From assembly GCA_027596195.1 (NCBI GenBank), contig JADGJG010000489.1, positions 1 to 18,393 on the forward strand: DNA of 18,393 nt, written 5' to 3'. Of the stretch, positions 8,438 through 17,888 are shown piece after piece. A model generated the notes under the pieces. The model had not been told where the DNA came from. It ran no database searches and saw only the letters and a program-made list of their open reading frames with translations. Position numbers and translations under genes: made by a program. Origin of the DNA: Podochytrium sp. JEL0797. Lineage: Eukaryota > Chytridiomycota > Chytridiomycetes > Chytridiales > Chytriomycetaceae. Every line of letters starts with the position of its first letter. Within the stretch, counting starts at the first letter, position 1.

Positions 8438-11404
8438 TTATTCCACACCAACAAACTCATTCACACCCAACGACGACGAAGACGCCTCATATCTCGCATC
8501 CAGCACGATATCATCATCCTCCTCCTCCGACGAAGGCTCCTCATAATTAAAATCATACCCATCCTGCGGATACAACTCAACCTGATTCTCCAACCCCTTC
8601 ACAACCTCCAAAAACGCACACGAATCGGGAACCTCCGACGTACCCTTCCTCCCCGTCAACGCACACCACCCTTCCCACACATTCCTCTCCTCCATCGAAA
8701 CAAGCCCCACCTGTCCAAACCCATCCCCAACCTCATCAATCTCCACATTCGTATTCAAATCCCCCACAACCCCCTCCCCAGGCGGACTCCCAAACCTCCG
8801 CCCAATCACAACCCCCTTCATCGTACACCGCTTCCTCCCAATCCAAAACCATCCAACCCCCCTCCGGAAAGCATACACATCCCCTTCCACAACCACTTTG
8901 CCCAACCTCCGTCTCCCTTCCACCAAAGCCATCGCCTCCTTCTCCCCCGCAACTTCCCTCCCTTCCTGCCCCGTCGCACTCCGATACAAAATCCGATCCG
9001 CCTTCATCAAACGATGCTTGTTGCCCACACTCCCAGCCTTCACGACCGTTTTCTGAGCCTGTCCCCAGAACGGACACGGGAGCACCAAGTGCACCCAATC
9101 CCCCGTCTCCACAACTTCCACTCCCCATCGCACACGTTCCACTTTCCTCCACCTTGTACCCATCCCTTCGGCAGACTCCACCGCAAATGAAACAGGGGGA
9201 GGGTCCAACGGTTCCCAGGAGGCGCCGCATCCAACGGGTTGAATTACCCCGCGGTTCCATCGGCGTTGCCATGGGTTATCCGTGCACATGTATTTACGGT
9301 CGTGGAGCGGTGGAGACGGGTCCATCAAGCGCCATTGAACGAGTTGAGAGAGCGGGACGTGGCGTGGACTAAATATTGGGGAGTGCGACGGATGTGGGAT
9401 GTAGTGTTGTGGCGTGAGTCCCGGTTTGAGTGTGGATCGTGGGAGAAGGGGTGGATACGCGAGGGTGGCGGACGTAGGATCGAGAAAGTGTGCGAGTTCG
9501 CTGCCGGAGGGGATGGGGAGGGGGAGGAGGTGGACAGAGGTTGAGCTGCGGGGTGGGGTGGCGAGAACGAGGCAAGGCCAGAAGGGGCATTTTTGGAGGG
9601 ATGCCGCGTTCGGGGGTGGGTGGAAGTTGAGGTGGGAGGTTGGGTACCATACGCATTCGCCTTTGCGGCAGGGGGTGTAGGAGGTGAGGAGTTCTTGCGG
9701 GTCCAGGAGGAGGAGGTTGTTGGTGCCCTTTTTGGACGCGCGTTTGCGGTTTTGGGGTTCGAGGTCGGGGAAGAGGGGAGTTTCGAGGTCGTCTTCCGAG
9801 TCTTGGCTTTCTTCGCCGCCTGTGGTGACTTCTTCTTCGCCGCCGCGCACAGTCGCAGATTCGCTTTCATTTCCAGAGTCGTCATCATCGTCGTCATTGT
9901 CTCCGTCACTCTCAGAACCGTCGGATTGGGCGCCAGAAGAGTCACCGTTGTAGGATCCGTCGCTTTCCGAGTCATAATCCGAGCCGTTCCAATTGTTGTC
10001 GGTCGCAACGGGATCCATCACGGGAGGTGCTGGTGGCTCAATCGTTCCAGGATCAGGGGCTCCAAAGACATCTGAAGGATCGACAGTCGCGAGCGGTATC
10101 GCCGGGGGCAGAGACTGAGTATACACGGACGGATCCATCAGCAGCCCTCCTCCATCACCATTAAATACACCAGCCGATCCCAGCTCCATTCCAAACACAT
10201 TTGAAGCAGACGTATTCGACTGACCCGCGTCGGGAGGAGCTTCCACTCCGTATGCCAGATTTGCAACAGCTTCGGTTTCGACCCCCTTCATCAACGCATT
10301 GACCGGCATGGGATCCTCCTCGCGTCCGTAATTGATGCGTTTGATGTTGGATTCATCCGTGACTAAGACTCCGTCGCAGAATTTGCAGAGACACGCTCGG
10401 TTGATGTCGCCCGCGACTAGCCATTTGAGGTGTGGCAGGAACTACACCAAAAACCAAAAGGTATTGAGAAACACGAGGAAAAGAAGTCGAAATCGATCGC
10501 GGTACCTCGTTGGGCGAGCGATATTTCTTTCCACTGAACGGTGAAACGAAATCAGACATTTGTAAGAACGCCGAAGACGCGAATCAAACGAAGCTACAAC
10601 GAACACACCTTGGATGACCAAACAAATACGAATCCCATCTTTCGCCACTGGACGGGGTAGTTCGAATCGACGCGAGTCGATATCCTTCTGGCCAACCCCA
10701 TTCAAGCCCCAGCCTGGCCAACCAATGCGCAGCCAGCAAGGCAGCATCATCATCGCGTTCAGTTGAATACAGGTCGCAAAAAACGAGCGAATTCGATTGC
10801 ATCTTTGGATGTGTGTCCACCAGGCCGTCCGAGAATTTCGGCGGATCCCGGGATTCCCTTCCTTCGAGCAGGGGCGGGATCTTCCTCCCCTTTGCTTCGA
10901 GGAAACACGAGACGGATGACTTTGGGTCGATGACTAGAGGCGGGGCAGCGGCAGCTTTTGCTGCGGCGGGCAATGGCGGGTCGACGAGGCGGTCTCTGTC
11001 GTCCGTGTCTGGGTCGTCAGCGAGGTCTTCGAAGGGATCCGTGCGCAGGTGGTGGTATTTGAAGTCGCAGTCGAAGGCGCGCGGCGGCGGCCCGCGCAGC
11101 TGCGGCTCGGGCGAGAGGAGCCTATATTAGTTTTAGTTTTCTCTAGGCACTCTCTAGGCCCCCCTAGCAATCTCTAGGCTTTCTCTAGGCACTCCTAGCA
11201 ATCTCTCTAGGCACACTCAATAATAAATAAAAAACAAATAACTCACATGTTCAAAATGTTGACATGCACGGCAAGACGCTCCGTCTCCAACTCGGGCGCA
11301 TCCGTCATCACCGGAAGCGGAATCGCAGGCGGCGGTAGCGACGACAGCGACAGCCGCGCGCGCTTGGCCGGAGGTGCCGAAGTGGACGACGACCGGTCGC
11401 TCAT
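8438..11404 (-). CDS. clr2: Clr2-like transcription-silencing protein, complete copy (A)
   Basis: Clr2 is a subunit of the S. pombe SHREC histone-deacetylase/remodeller complex that silences heterochromatin in the nucleus. Four exons (11247-11404, 10609-11121, 10506-10533, 8438-10441) join in phase through introns of 125, 75 and 64 nt and give 900 residues. Residues 215-255 are assembled from three exons: a segment ending SYLFGHPSGKKYRSPNEFLP, then HLKWLVAGDINRACLCKFC. This matches, from memory, the fungal Clr2 N-terminal pattern YLYGHP-G-FRSP-EF-HL-WL-C-C-C. Residues about 397-447 form an Asp/Ser/Glu-rich acidic tract. CRKGECVWYP at about 490 plus FWPCLV resembles the second conserved Clr2 block. 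The C-terminus is acidic (PSSEEEDDD). The start at 11404 has a purine-rich context and lies only 59 nt after the ERD2 stop codon. Copy B is the partner in the tandem duplication. Confidence 0.8.
11141..11216 (-). repeat. Short interspersed TGCCTAGAGA/TTGCTAGG repeats in intron 1 of Clr2 copy A
   Basis: On the plus strand the motif CTCTAGGC recurs five times within 76 nt, alternating with CCTAGCAATC. It lies inside the 125-nt first intron, between a GTGAGT donor and an ATATAG acceptor. Copy B carries the same array without any base change. Confidence 0.75.
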
Positions 11405-11463
11405 TTTCTTTGTTTTTATTTTTGTTTTTTCGCACAAACAATCCACATTTCAAACACCTTTCA

Positions 11464-12871
11464 TCACGCAGGAAGCTGGAACTTCTTGCCCTTCATCACC
11501 TTGGTGAAATACACATAGAAAAAGTCGCAGTACAGTCCAGTTTGCACGAGGCCAGCAAGAACTGCGATAATCTCAACTGGAAAAATAATAAACGCGTGTC
11601 AGACGCACTGTTCTATCCCCACAAAATAGAAAAGAACTCAACTGTGATGTCCCTCGACAAATGCTCTGTAAATCCAGTTCAGCAAGTACAATCCGCGGTA
11701 CGCGCCCAACGCGAACAAGTAATGAGACGTGATGGTCTCAGCTTCTCCCGTGCGCGTGAGTTGAAACAGCTGCGGCAAGATGGCCACACTTTCCAACAGA
11801 ATCGAAAACGTCCAGAGGATCTGTCACAGAATCAAAAGAAAAGATGATGAGCAAAAATGAGGAATCAAATCGCGATTCCTTCTCCAAACACGGAATTCCG
11901 GAATAAACACTCCCTCTTCGCGTTATAAACCAACCCAGAAACACAGACACACATTTTGTACACACCTCAGTCGGAGTATACTTGTCGCAAAATAAAAGCG
12001 ACAACAACGCGCAAGGAACGAGCAAAAATTCGACTCTCAGCGTGTCCACCTTGGGATCCCAAGTAGCTTTGTACTTCATTTGCATGACGTAGCAGATCCA
12101 TCCGCTGCTGGCCAAGAAGAAGGCCTGTCAATTTTGTGTTTTGGATTGATTTTAGTCACAGCGGACGATTGCGCGTGGGGTCGGAAGAATTCTGCGGGGC
12201 GGATATTGTAGCGGCGATTCTCCATTTTGAATAACTGCAAAAACGCTCGTGGGGTCGCGGCCGGTGGAATTCAAAACAATCGCGGCCATCTCGTTTCGAC
12301 CAAACGGCACGCTCTCTGTCCTTCAATTCGAATTCGCATTTCCCAAAAGGATGGAAATGCCATTATCGCTTGCGTCCATCCAGTTTCGTTCGCAGTTCAA
12401 GGAGACAGAAAGGGATCGAAATTTCGGTTGCGGAAACGGTTGGGGGAGACGAAAATTCGGCAACGGTGCTCGACGGGATTACCTTCATGAGCTGTTTCAA
12501 TCCAACTGATTAGCAATCCATACCAACACACCAACTCAAAACAGCGCCCCCCACTTACCGTGTTGTACAGCGAAAAGAATTTGTAAAACAGATCCGGATA
12601 ACGGGCAACAAAAACGAGCAGGTAGAGCGCCTGCGATTTGAAGGAGATGCCTATTTTTATGAATCATAGAAACGTGAGTTCGGCAGCGGGGCAGGGTGGT
12701 TTCGTCGGCGTCCAATCCCCTTACCTGCGGCGGATCGTGATTGGCTGATTTTGAGGACTGGACGAGGCGATTGGTGAGTATAACGGCCACGGGATTGACT
12801 AGGGATGTCTTACGAAGAATCAGGATGGAGGTGAGGTGGGCCATATCGCCCAGGAAGCGAAAGATATTCAT
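11464..12871 (-). CDS. ERD2: KDEL receptor (ER lumen protein-retaining receptor), copy A
   Basis: A seven-helix Golgi/ER receptor that returns HDEL/KDEL proteins to the ER by COPI transport. Seven exons (12814-12871, 12725-12757, 12559-12650, 12483-12491, 11966-12124, 11643-11820, 11464-11576) splice in phase to 213 residues, matching the usual ~212. The protein starts [19 protein letters not shown]. It contains [30 protein letters not shown], the [11 protein letters not shown] loop, [39 protein letters not shown] and [20 protein letters not shown], ending LPA. The Asp of LYCDFF and the lysine-rich tail used for retrieval are present. Introns are 56, 74, 67, 358, 145 and 66 nt; exon 4 is a 9-nt microexon. 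Alignment to the family shows no missing or extra residues, which supports every splice site. Downstream, the Clr2-like gene starts 59 nt after the stop. Confidence 0.95.
12483..12491 (-). other. ERD2: 9-nt microexon of ERD2 copy A (Leu-Met-Lys)
   Basis: CTCATGAAG is flanked by TTGAAACAG (acceptor) and GTAATC (donor). Including it gives SLYNT-LMK-AFFLASS, matching the family pattern SLYNTxMK; skipping it removes exactly three conserved residues without changing the frame. Confidence 0.85.
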
Positions 12872-12920
12872 GGTTGACGGTTTGTTTTCGACAACTGTTT
12901 TTGGCAAACCCAGCAAAAGA

Positions 12921-12953
12921 CCCCCCCCCCTCCCCCCTTCCCCATTCGCCCCC
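12921..12953 (+). repeat. Poly-C tract upstream of ERD2 copy A
   Basis: C-runs of ten, six, four and six bases, interrupted by T, TT and ATTCG, lie between 50 and 82 nt before the ERD2 start codon. On the transcribed (minus) strand these are G-runs with quadruplex potential. Copy B is identical at 17824-17856. Confidence 0.6.
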
Positions 12954-12985
12954 AACACCACAAATTTAGTTAAAATTGATTTATT

Positions 12986-13490
12986 TCATTTGCCAAGATT
13001 TGTGCCAGCAGGAACTGGATCCACAACACCTTCCGACGCGTGGATACTTCCAAGACCCGCATTCTCAAAAAACTCGAGTTGCCGCGCCAGCCCTCCCAAT
13101 CTTTGTGCAACCAAATCCTCAACACGTTCGTGATCTGAATTCGGTTCACCAAATTGCGCCGCAGCATGAACAACGAGCGGTTCGGCCTCAAGGAGAGGCG
13201 CATGCGTCATGCTCAACGGCAACGAGAGCGAAATGAGAGGAGAATACACGCAAAAGAAGATGCCGTAAAGTCCTGTTTGGAGCAATCCTGCGAGAACGGC
13301 AATCAACTCGATTGGGGGGAAAGTTTTCTGCATGCCCGCCCTTCACGAAAAAACGAAGGAGTTCATCATAATTCAAGCCTCAAGGCTTTATAAAACCAGT
13401 TGATGAGGTATAATCCGCGGTATGCACCCAACGCGTAGAGGTATTGCACCGTGATGGTCTCGGCCTCTCCCGTGCGTGTCAGTTGGAACA
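12986..13490 (-). pseudogene. 3' part of a diverged second KDEL-receptor paralogue (ERD2-2), copy A, cut by the duplication junction
   Basis: From 13490 down to 13366 the frame reads [20 protein letters not shown], then [20 protein letters not shown] and stops; this matches ERD2 exon 6. From 13333 to 12986 a second frame reads [20 protein letters not shown], then FFCVYS, matching ERD2 exon 7. It then continues about 80 residues in sequence unrelated to ERD2, with its stop at 12986-12988 and an AATAAA-like signal just after. No phase-compatible GT donor lies between the two parts; only a weak GC donor after NWFYK would join them. The Asp of LYCDFF and the lysine tail are lost. The 5' half is missing here because the tandem-duplication breakpoint is at 13490/13491, so these bases now form the 3' end of the Clr2 fusion gene. 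Confidence 0.75.
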
Positions 13491-16307
13491 TCACAACCTC
13501 CAAAAACGCACACGAATCGGGAACCTCCGACGTACCCTTCCTCCCCGTCAACGCACACCACCCTTCCCACACATTCCTCTCCTCCATCGAAACAAGCCCC
13601 ACCTGTCCAAACCCATCCCCAACCTCATCAATCTCCACATTCGTATTCAAATCCCCCACAACCCCCTCCCCAGGCGGACTCCCAAACCTCCGCCCAATCA
13701 CAACCCCCTTCATCGTACACCGCTTCCTCCCAATCCAAAACCACCCAACCCCCCTCCGGAAAGCATACACATCCCCTTCCACAACCACTTTCCCCAACCT
13801 CCTCCTCCCCTCCACCAAAACCATCGCCTCCTTCTCCCCTGCAACCTCCCTCCCTTCCTGCCCCGTCGCACTCCGATACAAAATCCGATCCACCTTCATC
13901 AACCGATGCTTGTTCCCCACACTCCCAGCCTTCACGACCGTTTTCTGAGTCTGTCCCCAGAACGGACACGGAAGCACCAAATGCAACCAATCCCCTGTTT
14001 CCACAACCTCGACCCCCCATCGCACGCGGTCCACTTTCCTCCACTTTGTACCCATCCCTTCGGCAGACTCCACCGCAAATGAAACAGGGGGAGGGTCCAA
14101 CGGTTCCCAGGAGGCGCCGCATCCAACTTGTTGGATCACACCGCGGTTCCATCGGCGTTGCCAGGGGTTATCCGTGCACATGTATTTACGGTCGTGGAGC
14201 GGTGGGGAAGGGTCCATCAAGCGCCATTGAACGATTTGAGAGAGGGGGACGTGGCGTGGACTAAAGATGGGCGAGTGCGACGGATGCGGGATGTAGTGTT
14301 GCGGAGTGAGCCCCGGCTTGAGCGTAGATCGTGGCAGGAGGGGAGGGTACGCGAGGGTGGCGGACGTAGGGTCGAGGGAGTGTGCCAATTCGCTGCCAGA
14401 GGGGATGGGGAGGGGGAGGAGGTGGACAGAAGTCGAGTGGCGGGGTGGAGTGGCGAGAACGAGGCAAGGCCAGAAAGGGCACTTTTGGAGGGATGCCGCG
14501 TTCGGGGGTGGGTGGAAGTTGAGGTGGGAGGTGGGGTACCAGACGCATTCGCCTTTGCGGCAGGGGGTGTAGGAGGTGAGGAGTTCTTGAGGGTCCAGGA
14601 GGAGGAGGTTGTTGGTGCCCTTTTTGGACGCGCGTTTGCGGTTTTGGGGTTCAAGGTCGGGGAAGAGGGGGGTTTCGAGGTCGTCTTCTGAGTCTTGGCT
14701 TTCTTCGCCGCCCGTGGTGACTTCTTCCTCGACGCCGCCGCCTCCGCGCACCGATGCAGATTCGCTTTCGTTTCCAGAGTCGTCATCGTCGTCGTCATTG
14801 TCTCCATCGCTCTCGGAGCCGTCGGATTGGGCGCCAGAAGAGTCACCGTTGTAGGATCCGTCGCTTTCCGAGTGATAATCAGAGCCGTTCCAATTGTTGT
14901 CGGTCGCAACGGGATCCATCACGGGGGGTGCTGGTGGCTCAATCGTTCCAGGATCAGGGGCTCCAAAGACATCCGAAGGATCGACAGTCGCGAGTGGTAG
15001 CGCCGGGGGCAAAGATTGGGTATACACGGACGCATCCATCAGCAGCCCTCCTCCATCGCCAATAAATACACCAGCCGATCCCAGCTCCATTCCAAACGCA
15101 TTTGAAGCAGAAGGATTCGACGGACCCGCGTCGGGCCGCACTTCCACTCCGTATGCCAGATTTGCAACAGCTTCTGTTTCGACCTCATTCTTCAACACAT
15201 TCACCGGCATGGGATCCTCCTCGCGTCCATAATTGATGCGTTTGATGTTGGATTCATCCGTAACTAACACTCCGTCGCAGAATTTGCAAAGACAAGCTCG
15301 GTTGGTGTCGCCCGCGACTAGCCATTTGAGGTGTGGCAAGAACTAACGCACCAAAAACCAAAAGGCATTGAGAAACACGAGAAAAAGAAGTCGAAATCGA
15401 TCGCGGTACCTCGTTGGGCGAGCGATATTTCTTTCCACTGGAGGTGAAACAAATTCAGACATTTGCGAGAAAGCTGAAGACGCGACGAAATAGAAGCTAC
15501 AATGAACACACCTTGGATGACCAAACAAATACGAATCCCATCTTTCGCCACTGGACGGGGTAGTTCGAATCGACGCGAGTCGATATCCCTCTGGCCAACC
15601 CCATTCCAGCCCAAGCCTGGCCAACCAATGCGCAGCCAGCAAGGCAGCGTCATCGTCACGTTCAGTTGAATACAGGTCACAAAAGACGAGCGAATTCGAT
15701 TGCATCTTTGGATGTGTGTCGACCAGCCCGTCTGAGAATTTCGGCGGATCCCGGGATTCCCTTCCTTCCAGCAGGGGCGGGATCTTTCTCTCTTTTGCTT
15801 CGAGGAAGCGCGAGACAGACGACTTCGGGTCGATGACTAGCGGCGGGGCAGCGGCTGCTTTTGCTGCGGCAGGCAAGGGCGGGTCGACGAGGCGGTCCTT
15901 GTCGTCCGTGCCTGGGTCGTCAGCGAGGTCTTCGAAGGGATCCGTGCGCAGGTGGTGGTATTTGAAGTCGCAGTCGAAGGCGCGCGGCGGCGGCCCGCGC
16001 AGCTGCGGCTCGGGCGAGAGGAGCCTACGTCAGTTTTAGTTTTCTCTAGGCACTCTCTAGGCCCCCCTAGCAATCTCTAGGCTTTCTCTAGGCACTCCTA
16101 GCAATCTCTCTAGGCACACTCAATAATAAATAAAAAACAAATAACTCACATGTTCAAAATGTTGACATGCACGGCAAGACGCTCCGTCTCCAACTCAGGC
16201 GCATCCGTCATCACCGGAAGCGGAATCGCAGGCGGCGGTAGCGATGACAGCGACAGCCGCGCGCGCTTGGCCGGAGGTGCCGAAGTGGACGACGACCGGT
16301 CGCTCAT
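13366..16307 (-). CDS. Clr2-like protein copy B, fused in frame at its C-terminus to a KDEL-receptor fragment
   Basis: Four exons (16150-16307, 15512-16024, 15410-15437, 13366-15342) match copy A exon for exon, with introns of 125, 74 and 67 nt, and encode 891 residues. The N-terminal Clr2 segment (SYLFGHPSGKKYRSPNE, HLKWLVAGD, CLCKFC), acidic tract and CRKGECVWYP block are all kept. A 9-bp insertion near the acidic tract adds three residues (GGGGVEEE against GGEEE). After CAFLEVV the frame crosses the duplication junction at 13490/13491 and continues as [20 protein letters not shown] to a stop at 13366. The last 53 residues of normal Clr2 are replaced by 41 residues derived from ERD2-2, including two former membrane segments. 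The start is 59 nt after the ERD2 copy B stop codon, as in copy A. Whether the product is stable or functional cannot be seen. Confidence 0.82.
13490..13491. other. Duplication junction
   Basis: To the left, sequence is ERD2-2 (codons TTC CAA CTG on the minus strand); to the right it is Clr2 (GAG GTT GTG). At most a base or two of shared sequence is possible at the join, so it looks like end joining or very short microhomology rather than recombination between long repeats. Confidence 0.85.
16044..16119 (-). repeat. CTCTAGGC repeats in intron 1 of Clr2 copy B
   Basis: Identical in sequence and position to the array in copy A; the flanking intron bases differ only near the acceptor (ACGTAG here, ATATAG in copy A). 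Confidence 0.75.
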
Positions 16308-16366
16308 TTTCTTTGTTTTTGTTTTTGTTTTTTCGCACAAACAATCCACAATTCAAACACCTTTCA

Positions 16367-17774
16367 TCACGCAGGAAGCTGGAACTTCTTGCCCTTCATC
16401 ACCTTGGTGAAATACACATAGAAAAAGTCGCAGTACAGTCCAGTCTGCACGAGGCCAGCAAGAACTGCGATAATCTCAACTGGAAAAATAACAAACGCGT
16501 GTCAGACGCACTGTTCTACCCCCACAAAATAGAAAAGAACTCAACTGTGATGTCCCTCGACAAATGCTCTGTAAATCCAGTTGAGCAGGTACAATCCGCG
16601 GTACGCGCCCAACGCGAACAAGTAATGAGACGTGATTGTCTCTGCTTCTCCTGTGCGCGTAAGTTGGAACAGCTGCGGCAAGATGGCCACACTTTCCAAC
16701 AGAATCGAAAACGTCCAGAGGATCTGTTACAATATCAAAAGAAAAGGTGATGAGAAAAAATGCGGAATCAAATCGCGATTCCTTCTCCAAAGCATGGAAT
16801 TCCAGTGCAAACGCCCCCACTTCACGTTCTAAACCAACCCAGAAACACAGCCACGCATTTTACACACACCTCAGTCGGAGTATACTTGTCGCAAAACAAA
16901 AGCGACAACAACGCGCAAGGAACGAGCAAAAATTCGACTCTCAGCGTGTCCACCTTGGGATCCCAAGTAGCTTTGTACTTCATTTGCATGACGTAGCAGA
17001 TCCATCCGCTGCTGGCCAAGAAGAAGGCCTGTCAAGTTTTTTGGGGGATTTTTTAGTCGCGGCGGACGATTGCGCGCGGGGTCGGGAGAATTATGCGGGG
17101 CGGATATTGTAGCGGCGATTCTCCATTTTGAATAACTGCAAAAACGCTCGTGGGGTCGCGGCCCGTGGAATTCAAAAACGTTCGCGGCCATCTCGTTTCG
17201 ACCAAACGGCACGCTCTCTGTCCTTCAATTCGAATTCGCATTTCCCAAAAGGATGGAAATGCCATTATCGCTTGCGTCCATCCAGTTTCGTTCGCAGTTC
17301 AAGTAGAGAGAAAGGGATCGAATTTCGGTTGCGGAGGGTTGGGAGACACGAAATTCGGCAACGGCGCTGGGAGACGGGATTACCTTCATGAGCTGTTTCA
17401 ATCCAGCTAGTTAGCAATCCAAACAAAGCACACCACCTCATCCCCGCCCCCACTTACCGTATTGTACAGCGAAAAGAATTTGTAAAACAGATCCGGATAA
17501 CGGGCAACGAAAACGAGCAGGTAGAGCGCCTGCGATTTGAAAGAGATGCCTATTTTTTATGAATCACAGAAACGTGAGATTGGGCAGAGGAGGGGCGGTG
17601 GGTTTCGTTGGCGTCCAACCCCCGTACCTGCGGCGGATCGTGATTGGCTGATTTTGAGGACTGGACGAGGCGATTGGTGAGTATACGGGTCACTGGATTG
17701 ACTAGGGATGTCTTACGAAGAATCAGGATGGAGGTGAGGTGGGCCATGTCGCCCAGAAAACGAAAGATATTCAT
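16367..17774 (-). CDS. ERD2: KDEL receptor (ER lumen protein-retaining receptor), copy B
   Basis: Second complete ERD2 gene. Exons are 17717-17774, 17628-17660, 17458-17549, 17384-17392, 16870-17028, 16546-16723 and 16367-16479, with introns of 56, 78, 65, 355, 146 and 66 nt. The predicted 213-residue protein appears identical to copy A. Exon 6 differs from copy A at seven positions in about 180 nt and all are silent; exons 1, 3, 5 and 7 also differ only silently. This pattern means both copies have been kept under protein-level selection, or that coding sequence diverged before the duplication became fixed. The family landmarks ([38 protein letters not shown] and a lysine-rich tail ending LPA) are all intact. 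Introns carry more changes than exons. Confidence 0.95.
17384..17392 (-). other. ERD2: 9-nt microexon of ERD2 copy B (Leu-Met-Lys)
   Basis: The same nine bases, acceptor (TTGAAACAG) and donor (GTAATC) as copy A, although the surrounding introns have diverged. Confidence 0.85.
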
Positions 17775-17823
17775 GGTTGACGGTTTGTTTTCGACAACTG
17801 TTTTTGGCAAACCCAGCAAAAGA

Positions 17824-17856
17824 CCCCCCCCCCTCCCCCCTTCCCCATTCGCCCCC
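17824..17856 (+). repeat. Poly-C tract upstream of ERD2 copy B
   Basis: Identical to the tract in copy A and at the same distance from the ERD2 start codon. Confidence 0.6.
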
Positions 17857-17888
17857 AACACCACAAATTTAGTTAAAATTGATTTATT

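Larger units (their letters stand above)
8599..13490. repeat. Tandem duplication, unit A (4892 bp)
   Basis: The segment from TCACAACCTCC at 8599 to TTGGAACA at 13490 reappears directly after its own end as 13491-18393, in the same orientation. It holds most of the Clr2-like gene, the whole ERD2 gene and the 3' part of ERD2-2. The copies differ by scattered substitutions, a 9-bp coding insertion and small intron indels. Confidence 0.97.

Noticed and set aside
11141..11216. CTCTAGGC repeats considered as a CRISPR array or telomere-like repeat
   Set aside because: The units are too short and without unique spacers, they lie within a spliced intron, and the genome is eukaryotic.
13444..14264. 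Long plus-strand reading frames rich in Pro, His and Ser opposite the Clr2 gene (also at 9239-10075)
   Set aside because: They are antisense shadows of the GC-biased Clr2 exon. The minus-strand frame has conserved domains and in-phase splice sites.
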